A stretch of 64,000 nt of DNA from Enoplolaimus lenunculus (taxonomy: Eukaryota > Nematoda > Enoplea > Enoplida > Thoracostomopsidae). Made by a program: the position numbers and the translations under genes. The notes beneath the pieces were generated by a model that saw only the letters and a program-made list of their open reading frames with translations, ran no database searches and was not told the origin of the DNA. The DNA lies in assembly GCA_030248215.1 (NCBI GenBank), contig JASANG010002107.1, forward strand, positions 1 through 64,000, in the 5' to 3' direction. This document shows, piece by piece, positions 12,037 through 23,688 of this stretch (positions are counted from its first letter, which is position 1; the number at the start of each line of letters is the position of its first letter).

Positions 12037-12483
12037 CGGTATTGACCCGAATAAGAGGAGGAGGGGTAATAAGAGGGGGTCCCCATTTTTAGTCCGAATC
12101 AATTGGAGTCCGTATCCCTAATAAGAGTCCGTAAGCGAATAGAGTCTCTAAACCCTAATTAGAGTCCATAAATGTCAATTAGTCCTAATTGTAGCGCATA
12201 AATGTCTCCAGGACCAAATAAATTTGAGTTCGAAACATTAAAGCGTACGTTTAATTTTAAAAGTACATTCCTAAGTATAACCTTGTATTGTCGCTCAAGC
12301 TATTGACACAAGACAAATAAACGTCTAATTCAACGGATAACTGCAGTACCGGATATATATCAGTAACGAAGGGCGGCGGAGCGTGGGTTAAAATAAATAA
12401 CAGTCCGTAACCAAATAACAATCGGTGTACCCTCTGGAGAGGCCAAATAAATATCAGCCCCCCTCTTATTCGGGTCGCTAGTA
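12037..12483. mobile_element. P-family TIR element
   Basis: The ends TATTGACCCGAATAAGAG and CCTCTTATTCGGGTCGCTA are inverted. Internal landmarks shared by all copies: GAGTCCGTATCCCTAATAAG, CTCCAGGACCAAATAA, AAGTACATTCCTAAGTATAA, CAAGACAAATAAACG and CAGTCCGTAACC. It is non-coding, so a non-autonomous element of about 430-450 bp. Confidence 0.75.
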
Positions 12484-12848
12484 CACGATAAAACTATATA
12501 CAGTAGTATTGATTGTTGATTTTGAATAATATGTTTGTTTTGACAAACATTAAATGAAGTACTTTTCATTTGAACATGCCTTAGGGTGAATGCATAATTG
12601 AATTCTAATGTGTATATATGTTATCTTGTTTACCATGGGTAGGAGAGGCCAAATAAATATCAGCCCCCCTCTTATTCGGGTCACTACAGTACACTATAAA
12701 ACTATATACAGTTGTATTGATTGTTGATTTTGAACAATATATTTGTTTTGACAAACATTAAATGAAGTATTTTTCATTCGAACATGCCTTAGGGTGAATG
12801 CATAATTGAATTCTAATGTGTGTATATGTTATCTTGTTTACCATGGGT
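12436..12848. repeat. Tandem duplication, about 207 bp x 2
   Basis: The block from GGAGAGGCCAAATAAATATC to ACCATGGGT occurs at 12436-12640 and again at 12642-12848, about 95% alike by eye. Each copy joins the right end of the P element to about 150 bp of neighbouring DNA, so the duplication happened after the P element inserted. Confidence 0.8.
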
Positions 12849-13257
12849 ACTGGCTTATGTCTCAGGGACAGGGTGAGATTAGTTTGTTTAGAGTTCGATA
12901 AATTCTCACGCGGTACTGGCTGGGTAATTAGGCAGCTTACCGTAAAAATTAAATACGCAGGTTTAACGCAAGTTATGACAATCACGCGTCATCAACCGAA
13001 CCAGGGCTACACTGCTTGACGTAACAGTAGTACAAGCATATTCTTAAGCCTAAACCTGAGCATGACAACGTAAGGATAAGCCAATACCTAAGCCTAAGCC
13101 TAAGCATAAAATGCTAAAGATTGAGTTACTCTATTGGTTTGCAGAAATCCTGGGTGAAAAAAATAGGCTAATCGCACGTAACCCTCAGCTGCAGCCTATG
13201 TCTAAACTTATGCAGTATGCACAATAGTTTTACCATAGTCTGCAACGGGTAATCCTA

Positions 13258-13468
13258 AGGGTTGCGCTATACTTGACGTCTGGCGCCGTCCGACACCGTC
13301 CGTCACCATACGTTATCGTACGTGATTTGTTTGTGTACGATACCACACGGTGATTTACGAAGAAGTACGGGTGACTGACGGCGCCGTACGGGTAACGGAC
13401 ATGGTCGGACGGTACCATGTGGGTGACGGACGGCGTCGCACGTCAAAAAAAGTATAGCGCAACCCTAA
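13258..13468. mobile_element. K-type inverted-repeat element
   Basis: Ends AGGGTTGCGCTATACTT and AAGTATAGCGCAACCCT are exact inverted matches. The interior is built of CGTCCGTCACC / GGTGACGGACGG words, GC-rich against an AT-rich background, and can fold as a long hairpin. A one-ended relative lies at 30150-30262. Confidence 0.75.
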
Positions 13469-14189
13469 GTCTGGATTCAGCCAAAGTCTAAAAATTTAGA
13501 AAACTTTGAGATGAATTGCGTTGGACCTAAAATAACCCATACACTTAATAAGAGGATATGATGACAAATCTTGCCGCCTACGACAAAACTGTTTAAAATT
13601 AATGAAAATCCAAAATGGTAAATATCTTTAGTTTTGCATTAAGCAAAACAATCATATTACGTCAAAAGACAAAAAATCCTATGCTAAGTTTACCTCTTGT
13701 ACTCCGAGACTGAATCCGTGCAGCTTTTAAACTAATGTCTTCGTTAAAGGTTTTCCACAGGGAGAAGGTAAGATTCCCTCCCTCTGGATACGAATCCGTC
13801 CACACCGTTAATTATGAAAACGATTTTTGCTGCGAGTAGCATTTATTTTATGTTTCCTAGTTCAGACGCAGTTAAACCATTAATTTAAGGGCCTAAGATA
13901 TAAAAACTTCCGCATTATTCAAATTTAGCAGTTTTGAATAATTTTGACTAAAATTTGAAAAATAACAACTTTTGTTTATGTACGCAATCGTGGGAATTTA
14001 ACGACTTTTCTGTGCAAACAGCACTAATTAGACAAGTCAAACAGTGGGCAAATTGGTTAATATTTCTTGGACGATGTTTAATAAACATGATTATTTCAAA
14101 TAAGTATTCGAAAATTAAAGTTTAACCATACCAAAGAATAACGGTAAGGGTTGCTACTTTCCTTCTCAGTCAGATGCGTGCCAGTTGTT

Positions 14190-14388
14190 CCAGAGCGAAA
14201 TGTAGAGCTCTGTCAACTATTAAAAATAATTAATTTAAGGTTTAGTAAATGATGCTGTGAAGGTGTTTTGAATCTATAAACTGACAAGCAATCGCGAATC
14301 GGAAATGTATAACACTGTCAAATATTAAAATAATTATTAATTTAAGGTATGATAAATGCTGCTGTGACGTGGTTTTGAATCTATAAAG
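14190..14388. repeat. Tandem duplication, about 110 bp x 2
   Basis: Blocks with GCGAAATGTAGAGCTCTGTC / GCGAATCGGAAATGTATAAC starts share TTAATTTAAGGT, ATGCTGCTGTGA and GGTTTTGAATCTATAAA in the same order. The two copies are adjacent with small indels. Confidence 0.6.
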
Positions 14389-14689
14389 AAGCAATACCGA
14401 GTTTCGATTCCTATAAATGAAAATTCCTTCTCTCAGTTCAATAACAAATATTTAATTTAAACTTTTATTCAAACTTGTCGTATTAATGCAATTTCCACAA
14501 CATCATGATTACATCAGGTAACATCTGAGAGGGTGGCGCGCACACATTAAAGCCAAAAAAGAGCACACTGAATGCTACAAGCTTCAATGTGCAACATACG
14601 TAATAAAGCCAAAAACTTCATGTACAGCGCACAGAAGCCAGAAAATCTTCAGCGTGAAACGCACTGACCCCTCAAAAGTCACCTGGTGT

Positions 14690-15177
14690 CAGGCCCGTAG
14701 CCAGCTCACCATGCTAGGAGGGGCTACAAATGGTTCAGGAGGAGCATACAAAGGTTTTCAGTGACTTACAAGCGAGGTTACAAATTTTCGAGAGGGACGG
14801 GACTCTGTTCGCATATATATGTGCCACATATTACCAATTAACGCTGGGTCTTGTAACTTTCGAACCAGTGAACGGTGATGTGCGAAATTCAGCGCAGTTT
14901 TCACATTTTGATTTGTTTGTCGTGCTTATGTACCGATTTTGACATACGCAATTATTGGAGTTAATCAGTTCGACAAATTATCGGCAACTGGCGATTGGTG
15001 CAACATGCATTTGAAAATATGAGCCCAAGCAAAAAACAAGATTAAGTTAAAAGCTTAAACTGTGTAAAAATGTTTCGTAGCTAACTTTGCTTACAAGTCA
15101 TTGAATACCCTTAAATATGCCACTCCTGAAAATTTTTTCGCCCACCCCCTATCAAGGTGAGCTGGCTACAGGCCTGT
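14690..15177. mobile_element. G-family TIR element, full copy
   Basis: Left end CAGGCCCGTAGCCAGCTCAC and right end GTGAGCTGGCTACAGGCCTG are inverted. Sub-terminal GGAGCATACAAAGG and its inverted match follow. It carries an L-family copy inside (14807-15022), so it is a nested pair. Confidence 0.7.
14807..15022. mobile_element. L-family MITE nested in the G element
   Basis: Left TTCGCATATATATGTGCC, then an ATTACCAATTAACGCTGGGT block, and right GCAACATGCATTTGAAAATA are diverged inverted ends of the L family. The two sides outside it read as G-family sequence. Confidence 0.5.
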
Positions 15178-16531
15178 AGGGCAATTCTCAACTGAGGAGC
15201 TTTTACCTAATCCGTTGCCTAAGCCTGAATCTAAGCCTTAACCTTAAATGTGAGGAACGGGAAGGGTACGACATCGAACTGAGATTTATCATTCGCAGCA
15301 TACCACAGCTATAAACATGACCTCTTATTATACAAAATATGCTTAATATCAAGCAAGTAGAAATGAAACGAAACGCAAAAACTGAAACGAAATAATGCTA
15401 ATATGTGGAAAAAAGATATCACTAGAATGGCTTAAATGTAATTACTCAGCGGCCATATGTTACATCATTCTATAAAATTTTAGTATACAGAGCTGTATTA
15501 TCAACTGTGTTTGTAGCACCTGTCACTAGTTGGGCCTGAACTTGGTACTTAGGTAGCAGTCTCCCAACCATGCATTGTTACATGAGTCGACAGGAAGGCT
15601 TACAGAAGGAACAAGTAAATTTTTTAAGTATTTGTCTGAGCCTTTGCCTGAGTCTTACCCTTAAATGTGAGGGAAAATACAAAAGAGTCTTAAAATGTGT
15701 TTAATGCGCTAAATTGCTTAAAAGTACTAAAAGCTTCGTAGCATGAGTTGTTGGTGGTACTTATTGTGATCAACTTCTAATAGAACTTTTTGATGAATTC
15801 CTAGTGACGTTTAAATTTCGTACCGCCGCCCAGAAATCAGGTATCAAATACACTGGATAGAAAGAAATTTTCCGGTGCAGCTAATTTTTAAACAAAATAA
15901 TACGTTTCAAATGTCGTTTTTCGGTAAAAAATCACTGTCCGTTTCCGTTAATTTCTCGGTGCAACGAATTTTTAAACAAAATTATACGTTTCAAATATCT
16001 GGTTTCGGTAAAAATCAGTGTCCGTTTTCGTTATCGAAATACCGGTTATTTTGTTATATTTATGCTCATAGCTGTGAGTTACATTATTAATGTTCATTTT
16101 TGCAAACAGCTATACTGCATTAATTTAGTTTGAAGCAAAAATAACCAAACTTGATCCAAAATCCAAAACAATTTTAGTTCATCCGCTACTTTCACGTCAA
16201 GTTTTAGAAAGCACCACGTATACATTATACAGGTTAATTGTATTATTTTTAAAAGGTGGTATATCCCATCTATCCCTTGTCTCATATGCGCCCCTGGTTC
16301 ATAGAAAACTGATGATTCTTCCTGTAAAAAGTTGAAAAACAGCGTCTGTTGATATTAAAAACGCAGTGAACTGTACGAAATCCGAACGACATTTTAGATC
16401 ACATTTAGACAGGTGCTCACGATTTCAGTCAAGCAGTGAAATATATTATGCAAGTAAAACACAAAACAAACGGTTATAAAAAAGATACAAAGTGAAGCGT
16501 AAATAACAAACAATGATTTGTTAAACTCTAT
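15178..16531. other. Intergenic, no gene seen
   Basis: Single ends of known repeats occur (L-like CACCTGTCACTAGTTGG near 15515; short TAAGCC patches near 15215 and 15640). No exon is supported. Confidence 0.4.
15866..16038. repeat. Tandem duplication, about 87 bp x 2
   Basis: Two copies start TTTTCCGGTGCAGCTAATTT / TTTCTCGGTGCAACGAATTT and both contain TTTTTAAACAAAAT, ACGTTTCAAAT and TCCGTTT. Related ACGGAAACGG words recur at 26604-26962, so this may be part of an element of that type. Confidence 0.65.
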
Positions 16532-16608
16532 AGCCAATGTAAATAACATGGGCGGAATAGTATTATAAGCATATTCGTAAGCCTAAGCAAAAGCATAAGC
16601 CTAAGCCT
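16532..16608. mobile_element. A-family MITE, truncated
   Basis: The left end GCCAATGTAAATAACATGGG runs into a CGTAAGCCTAAGC array and then stops. The next bases, ATCCGCCTCCATTAGAAATT, look like the end of a GGCGGATCC hAT-type repeat, which may have cut it. Confidence 0.55.
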
Positions 16609-16612
16609 CGCA

Positions 16613-17801
16613 CATCCGCCTCCATTAGAAATTTCCGGATCCGCCAGTGTCTAGCAGCCGTCCCGTCCTTGGTTCCTGTTCCCTAGTGAAATAGGCATAT
16701 AGAGTAAGACTAGTGCTTAATGGTGTTACACTGTCAGCTATAATATTGGTTTTGCTAAAAGTTGCACTTGTATACAGTTACCCAATTTTCTTAGGGTCGT
16801 AGGCCTCTTCAAATTCTCAAATGCATGTAGTAGCTATCTCTAATATTTAAATTCATGAGCGAAATGCGAATTTTAGAAAGCACGGCAGCTGAAGTCCTAT
16901 TTGTTGCAATCGGGTCGCTTCAGCAGCAAAGTAAGGCGTCCTTCGTGTAAACGAGAATACAACAGTTTATTGACCATGGATTGTCGAAAACAAGTGTTGT
17001 GGATTTTCAGTCGCGGGTCCAATATTTTCTAGTAAATGAGGATAGTTTTTATGCTCCGAAATTGTATACCATGTTAATTTTAGCAAATTAATGGGTGTTC
17101 AATTATAAATTAATTGCGACTAAGGACCAGAGCGTTTTGAATTTGAGTTTTTAAACTGTCATATTTTTCCCGTATTTGAAAAAGTACAGCACAAATTACA
17201 CTTCGATAAAGCATTTGCATCGCAAAATTTTCAGTACGACAAGGCCTGTACGACAGAGGCATCTCCTTATCGGCTGGATCTGCCATTGCGGATTTGTAGA
17301 CACTTTTCAGTTTGAAATACAGTAAATGAAGTCCATTAACAAATCAAACTCACATCTTGCTCTGCGGCACTTGTTGAAAACGGTAAAATGCGTGCATCTT
17401 GACAGCTGTGAACCATTTTTATATAAACAACAACGAAATATATTTCAAAGTATATACAGCTTTAAGAAAATATTTTTCTAGTTAACTCTAGTAAGAGTCG
17501 AACGTGAACAAAGGGTTTTTGCCGATTACAAAGAGCACTGTATAAAGCCCGGCCGTAGCTACTGGGAGACACGGACGCTCCGGAACCATTTTCGTCCGCT
17601 CTGGCCGAAAATATTTCTCCAGCAAGAAAATAACTGTTCGTTAACGAAATTTCAGGCAATGTTGAAAGATTTGGGGGCGAACAAAACTTATACTTAAGTT
17701 CAGGCCAAGCCTTAAAGGTTAGATTGAAAGACATGTATATTTCAACAGTATTCGCCTGTTTACTATGTATATTTTACTTCGCTTAACGTAGAAAAAAACC
17801 G
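16613..17801. other. Intergenic, no gene seen
   Basis: No homology or splice-consistent exon was recognised on either strand. The 90-codon minus-strand frame at 17462-17734 has no recognisable domain and is not called. Confidence 0.4.
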
Positions 17802-17991
17802 GGCCAATGTTACTTTAAGGGGCGTAACAGTAAATTATGCGTATTCCTAAGCCTAAGCCTAAGCCTAAGCGTTGCCAAACTGAGTGCCTAAGCCTAATCC
17901 TAACCGTAATCAAAAAATGTAATCTAGAATCTAAACCTACTGTTTTATGGACCCACCTGAAACCTGGACGCCCCTTAAAGTAACTTGGGTC
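17802..17991. mobile_element. A-family MITE, subtype B, with 8-bp target duplication
   Basis: Runs from GGCCAATGTTACTTTAAGGG to CTTAAAGTAACTTGGGTC. Perfect 8-bp flanks AAAAACCG lie at 17794-17801 and 17992-17999. The interior is two GCCTAA arrays. Subtype B differs from subtype A in its sub-terminal TTACTTTAAGGGGCGTAAC. Confidence 0.85.
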
Positions 17992-17999
17992 AAAAACCG

Positions 18000-19509
18000 A
18001 ATGAACGTATCAAAATCGTACGGCTTTAAACTTGTATCATTCGAGTTGACCGACGCCAGTTGAACTCAACTTTTATGATTATTTGAACAAATGAAAAGTA
18101 TTCAAACGTTAATTGTAAGCTTTTTTGCTCTAAACATGTTTAAACCGAACACGAAACTCTACTCATGTTTGGTCTCAAAGGAGCAGTAAAATGCTATGGT
18201 TTCGATGTAAAATATCCGACAAGCCAGTCTAAGGTGCTTATGGAAACAAAACTTTTGTTACGGTATGTAAACGCGTATACATATTAGATTATATATCTCG
18301 AGGCCTTTGACCCTTGTATATCCAACTATTTAGTTTTTATTGGTTTTATCAAGAGTACATGATACAAGAGAATGAAGCTGTTGGGGTTCCGCATGCTACA
18401 GAATGTACCACCGGATGTTTCGTTTTTGTCTGACCCACCTTTGCGGGCAGGGTTGCTATTACATGAAATACCACTAAATTAAACGATAAGCGGAGAATTT
18501 TTGATGTCGTATACGAAAAGTGTCACGGCTGGCACGAGTTGTACACACGTCTAAATAAGGGGGTGTAGTCGAAAAACGCAACGTGCATTGGGTACATTCT
18601 GTTCTACACAAAATGTACCCAGTTGCACACTCTAGTAGAAAGAGTCTTTATTGACTCTTGGATTTATGAAACAAAACGTTTATTGGAAAAAAGGAGATAA
18701 TAACAGCGAATGTATTAAGAAGAAGCTGATATTTGACCACGAGAGAGTATGGAAAAGAAAATCTAGAGACCACAGGGCAAACGTAAACTAAGAATAACGG
18801 AACCGTGGTACCAATAAAACTGAGGTATGCAAACATTCATCCGGCAAAGTAAATTTTTTATAGAAATAGCAGATGCGCACAGATTTCTCAGTGGATTAAA
18901 TTTAAACTATTTTCTTTTCAAATCGAACAATTGCAGTAGATCTGCATTGAAACATAGAAAGCACATTTTAATCTTGTTTGGGTCAACTCTGCAAGATCAT
19001 AATTTTTTTGTTGCAAACGTTTATTGACACCAAGAAAATAATCCTATTTAACCAGAGACTTAAATTCGTAATCCAAGCTAAAATAAGAAAACGTGATAAA
19101 AACACAATTGAAACCTTCTATAGGCTGTCTAGAACGTCAGATAAAACATAAGCCGAAGTTAAAACTTGGTTAAACCACACGCACACATTTGGCTTAAAGT
19201 TAATACTGGCACAATGTTCATTTAATTATATCTCAGTTTCCAATGTTGTATTTGAAATATTTCATTATTCAATTATACTCTTTGGTTGGATTTGCCTTGG
19301 ATCTGGTTCGCACAGCAACCTAAATTGGCAGAAATGTAGCAGCTGATCCAAACGGAGGGCACCTATGAGTGGCGCAAACTATAACAGTGAAAAAAACTGT
19401 TGGGACTGAAGCGACAACGAAGCCAACGGTAATTTTAGCACCTAAATATTAATGCAATGTTTTGGTTGAGAAATTTTGGCATGGTTCCATATTGCTTCTC
19501 CCGTGCTCT
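18000..19509. other. Intergenic, no gene seen
   Basis: Only an F-family end (18541-18655) was recognised. The remaining DNA is AT-rich with no supported exon. Confidence 0.4.
18541..18655. mobile_element. F-family element, right end fragment
   Basis: AAAAACGCAACGTGCATTGG, then TACATTCTGTTCTACACAAA, then TGTACCCAGTTGCACACTC match the right third of the full copy at 46989-47312. Confidence 0.6.
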
Positions 19510-20330
19510 TTAACCCTCAACGGCCCGGCAAAATTTTCACCTTAATCAGCCCAACGGTCTACATATGTAGACAACACAACTAGCGTTAGTTTTGGCTTAT
19601 CTCAGGGTGCTCTCCTCCTTTAACTGGCTTGAGACAGTCAGAACTAGTGTTCTGCGGTCCACTCTCCCCGTCCAGCCTCCACTGCGGGGCGTTGTCCAGT
19701 TAAGCACAGTCGTTGCACGTTATGGTGCGATTCATGTGTCCTTCACACTCGTTTTCCACATGACGACAGCTCAATCTCGTAGATTTGCGCAACTTGTGCC
19801 TGACATTTGGTCGGTTTACCAGATGTAGAAGGTTCGTTTCGCTTTTGAGGCAGCCCGTAAGCCATAAATGAATCCTTTGATTTTGCGTAAATTTTTTCAC
19901 TACTGTAACGTTTGGTCATATTGTCTTGCGCTAGTTGTTCGGCTACTTTTTTCATGAAAACATTGCGTGACTTTTGATATCCGTTCAGTTTCATGACAAT
20001 GAATGCGTTGTGCAACGGTACTTAGCAGGTTTCGCCGGCATGTACGCTCGCCCCGATGCATATCCTCTATCCCGTAGAGCTGTTCATCTACTGTAAGTGA
20101 TTCGACGGTATATAATGAAGACGTAAGTTGGACTGAAATAGGTCCCAAACATCTCGTATAGCAGCCATTTTGTCACTTTTTTGACCTCCCGCGAGTCAGT
20201 TTGTTGTCGAATGTTACATTTTCCAGCAACTGTTTCATTCTGTTTTTTGACAGCGCGCAGCGTAAAAGGCCTCTGTCGTTTTTGGTGATAGTGAAGCCAC
20301 TGGAGACATGTTATCGCGATCTCACCAGCT
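19510..20330 (-). pseudogene. Decayed piggyBac transposase (3' part of element)
   Basis: On the minus strand, pieces of a piggyBac (DDE_Tnp_1_7) transposase can be read in order. First come FDNKLTRGRSKK and IRDVWDLF (about 20210-20145), then LTVDEQLYG (about 20100), then GYASGRAYMPAKPAKY, the family's DEQL...YMPxKPAKYG core (about 20075-20020). A C-terminal part follows (LNGYQKSRNVFMKKVAEQLA) with remnants of the Cys-rich tail near 19700. The frames change between pieces and stops intervene, so it is dead. At the low-coordinate side TTAA (19510-19513) followed by CCCTCAACGGCCCGG matches a piggyBac terminus. No opposite end was found, so the N-terminal half is missing. Identification rests on remembered family motifs. 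Confidence 0.75.
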
Positions 20331-20932
20331 CTATTAAGCGAAGATGTTAATTTTGGGCCTAAGCTATGTAAAGTTTACAACTGCGTTGTAAGCGAACTGG
20401 AGATGTGCACAATTGCCAGGTGCGCGTCTAAAAATGGCTAAAGTCCTGACGCGTTTGAATATTTTCAGAATAAAAACATAAAAGTTTATCCGACGCCTAA
20501 ACTATAAACCTGTAAAATGAGGGTTTTTAGCCATTTTACTTTAGTAGTCTAAAATAGTTGTTGAAAGCTTTTACCAGAATCAGCCAATGAAAATTTGCTG
20601 TTCTACATTCGTTGACAAAATTATAATTTACTTTTACATATATATTTTGTACATTTTCGGACCAATCTTTCCGAACCCGACTATTCGTGGTAGTGGCAGA
20701 TCGAGAAGATCTGAGTGTGCGAGACGGTTTTCATACGCGTATTTTGTGAGAAATTTGCAAATTCATAGCGCAGCAATGAACGCTAAATTTTGTCAAGCTT
20801 CTAGCTCGCGACTCTCGTAAAATTGTGTTCACTACTGTTCTGCAGTAGACTAAAAATTTTGGTGAAATATTTAGCTTTCAGTTTAGCGTAATTTAAACAT
20901 GTAGCACAACCATAGGCGCCTATAGGTCATGT
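20331..20932. other. Intergenic, no gene seen
   Basis: No gene or element end was recognised. It could include the eroded 5' part of the piggyBac copy, but no motif remains. Confidence 0.35.
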
Positions 20933-21114
20933 GGTCAATGTTACTTTTAGGGGCGTAGTAGATTATGCGTATTCCTAAGTCTAAGCCTAAGCTTAAGCGT
21001 TGCAAAAATGTGTTCCTAAACCTAAGCCTAAGCAAAAAATGCAAAATAGAATCTACACCTACTGTTTAAAGGCCCAGTATAAACCCTGCAACGCACCTAA
21101 GAGTAACATGGGCC
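20933..21114. mobile_element. A-family MITE, subtype B
   Basis: GGTCAATGTTACTTTTAGGG on the left and GAGTAACATGGGCC on the right are inverted ends. Two GCCTAA arrays flank a GCGTTGCAAAAATGTGTTCC spacer. Flanks CATGTG on both sides hint at an imperfect target duplication. Confidence 0.75.
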
Positions 21115-21800
21115 ATGTGTTACATTAAAAGTAAATCTAGAGGTAATTTATCATGGTTGTGTGAAATTTTTTAGTTTACTTAGATGTATCGAAAAGCTAG
21201 CATCTTCAATGCCACACCATGAATACCCACACCCATCCCCGTCTGAAATGGTTGGTGCTCTTTCCATTATCATTTGTGTACGTCCCTGGGCTTAGAAATC
21301 AACACTTAAAATGAACGTTTACAACAGGGGGTAGGGCAAAAACGCAACGCACACTGCTACAACAGGTAAAAATAAGAGATGCTGCAAAGGTAGTACCTAT
21401 AAGTACGAATCTTAATTTAAGTAAATCGATTTTCAGTGTCTTCAAAAAAGTTTATGTTTCTTTGCTAACATATCGGATAAAAATTCAAAATAGCTCTTTT
21501 GAAGGTATATCTTGTAGTTTGGTCAGCTAAAAATAGAAAATATTTAATTTAATAATATAAACTGTGGCAAACCGATATCAGATATATTGAATTATCACTG
21601 GCGCAAATATATATATTTCAGATGAGTTTTTGAAAAATATACAATGTACATTTCGAAACAGTCATTGATTCATATTGAATTTAAGGGCACAGCTATGGCG
21701 AACCGGGCAAATCCCACCAGGAACGTTTGCAGGATTCTCGTTCGGGAAAATATACCGTCTAGGCCCCAGTAAAAAATTTAACCCCTGGGATCGTAAAGGT
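21115..21800. other. Intergenic, no gene seen
   Basis: A CAAAAACGCAACGCACACTG word near 21340 resembles the F-family interior. Nothing else was recognised. Confidence 0.35.
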
Positions 21801-21999
21801 GGCCAATGATACTTTATAAGGGGCGTAACAGTAGATTAAGCATATTCTTAAGCCTAAGCCTAAGCCTAAGCGCTGCAAAAATGCGTTCCTAAGCCTAAGA
21901 CTAAAGCCTAAGCCTAAGCAAAAAATGGTATCTAAAATCTAAACCTACTCTTTTATGGACCCAACAGAATTCTGGACGCCCTTTAAAGTAACATGGGCC
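21801..21999. mobile_element. A-family MITE, subtype B, with 8-bp target duplication
   Basis: From GGCCAATGATACTTTATAAG to TTTAAAGTAACATGGGCC, with GCCTAA arrays inside. Flanks are GTAAAGGT (21793-21800) and GTAAAAGT (22000-22007), 7 of 8 bases alike. Confidence 0.85.
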
Positions 22000-22311
22000 G
22001 TAAAAGTTAGGAAAGCAAGGTACGCTTGTTTTAATATCATAAAGACTATTAAAAATAGTTTTACAGACAGGGTCGTTCCAAGGAAAAGGAGGGATCACAA
22101 GCGCCACGGCGGCAAGTAAACGTACCTTTTTAAGGCACAGGTATAAATTTTATAAAAATCATGACTACTTCTTGAGCTACATTGTCAAGTTCAAAATTTT
22201 TGCACCACACCCCTAAAAGTGTTACAGTTGTTATATTTTAAACATATATCGAATACAAACAAGTCCACAAATTTTGTATTCTCTTTTCACTGAACTATCC
22301 TGGGTTAATAC

Positions 22312-22519
22312 GGCCAATATAAAGAACAAGGGCGGAACAGTATTATTCGCATATTTGTAAGCCTAAGCTTAAGGCTAACCCTAAGCCCAAAAATGAGCAT
22401 ATTCTGAAGCCTAAGCCTAAGCCTAAGCCTAAGCAGCGCAAAAAATTAGTCTAAAGCTTAAGCTTACTCTAGTGCAGTCCCACATAAAAAACATTCCGCC
22501 CGTGATCTTTACATGGGTC
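22312..22519. mobile_element. A-family MITE with 8-bp target duplication
   Basis: From GGCCAATATAAAGAACAAGG to GATCTTTACATGGGTC. Flanks are GTTAATAC (22304-22311) and GTTATTAC (22520-22527), 7 of 8 alike. One interior run is four clean CCTAAG units. Confidence 0.85.
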
Positions 22520-23272
22520 GTTATTACAATTGAATGAGACGTTTTTTTGCAGCCCTATGGAAGTAGTAACGTTGAATGCAACGTGTCGAGATCTTATAAC
22601 ACGATATTCCCCGTTTAATTTCTTTCTTTTAGACGAATCCATATTTACTTACATTTGTCTTACATTTCACGGTTAAAAATCTTCGTTACCGGATTATCAT
22701 ACGCTCGATGACACTAGAAAAGTAACAATAATCGTGAATTGATTGTTAATCTAATTGATAACAATAAAAACAATAAGCAAATAACCAAAAATCAGCGTAC
22801 AGTTGGCCTGCTGCTATAAAAGAAAATATTTTGCGTCAGAGCGGAAATCTCTAAGAACGTAAAAATTTTCTTCGATATCTTATGTTCCACTTTGTTGAAC
22901 AGCGCAAAAAGTTTACAGTTCACTGATTTAAACCGCTAAACTAGCAGCAAAATCGTACAAACGTTTTTTGACAAATGTTAATTATAGTGGTCTATTTACA
23001 AAGTCTAAGCCTAAGTCTAAACCTAGTCCTAAATATATGTTTAAACCTTAACAGAAATTTAATCCTAAGCCTAGGCCTTAAGCTTACCAGTCTCTACGAC
23101 CCCCAAGTCCCGCTGTCTGCAAGCGGACAGGCCGTTATAATTAACATAAGGTTACTTTTTATATTCCACGTTAAGTTTATTAAAATCATATTTTGTGCAG
23201 CAGTTGCTAATATTAAATTTCGCAGTATTAACTCAATGTAAAACGCAATTACGCACGCGAAACGTTATTTGC
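22520..23272. other. Intergenic with a D-type repeat
   Basis: Apart from the D-type repeat at 22990-23150, no element or gene was recognised. Confidence 0.35.
22990..23150. repeat. D-type repeat with GCCTAA interior
   Basis: GTCTAAGCCTAAGTCTAAAC and later CCTAAGCCTAGGCC precede TCTCTACGACCC, a small stem (CTGTCTGCAAGCGGACAG), GGCC, then TATAATTAACATAAGG. This order is shared with 43065-43218 and 46530-46705. Confidence 0.5.
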
Positions 23273-23421
23273 TCAGGCCGGTGGCCAGCTCACCGCGTTA
23301 GTGGGGGCATAAATAGTTTTTAGGCGGGGCATACAAAGGTTTTCGTTGATTAACAAGCAGGCCAAAATTTTGCCAGGGGGAGGCTGAGCCCACCTGCCCC
23401 ACGCGTCGGCTGCGGGCCCGT
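23273..23421. mobile_element. G-family element, internally shortened
   Basis: CAGGCCGGTGGCCAGCTCAC on the left, GGGGCATACAAAGGTTTTCG inside, and CGGCTGCGGGCCCG on the right. It is about 150 bp against 480 bp for the copy at 14690. Confidence 0.6.
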
Positions 23422-23488
23422 GTTTGCTTTGTTTCATAATAGAAATTATACTCTCACAATGGTACAAGCGCGTTCTGCTGAGTTATAT

Positions 23489-23673
23489 ACCGTATTCTCA
23501 AATGTGTGTAGCACCTATTACTAGTTGGCGATTGAATATCGAAATGTAGCGCTTTGTTGTCAACCGTTCTTCTAGACACATTTTAGATTACTGCCTTGCG
23601 TAGTTCGCTTGTTTGAAAACGTACTACTAGCCGACGATACAGGTACTACAAACAGTTGAGAATACGGTTCAGA
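23489..23673. mobile_element. L-family MITE
   Basis: ACCGTATTCTCAAATGTGTG on the left and its inverted match (ACAGTTGAGAATACGGT) on the right, with paired CACCTATTACTAGTTGGCGA-type blocks. About 185 bp, the best-kept L copy in the window. Confidence 0.75.
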
Positions 23674-23688
23674 AAAATGTAGCTTTAA

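Larger units (their letters stand above)
12849..14689. other. Intergenic, no gene seen
   Basis: Contains a patch of GCCTAA words (13050-13110), the inverted-repeat element at 13258 and a tandem duplication at 14190. The open frame overlapping the end of the previous duplication (to 13019) has no recognisable homology. Confidence 0.45.
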
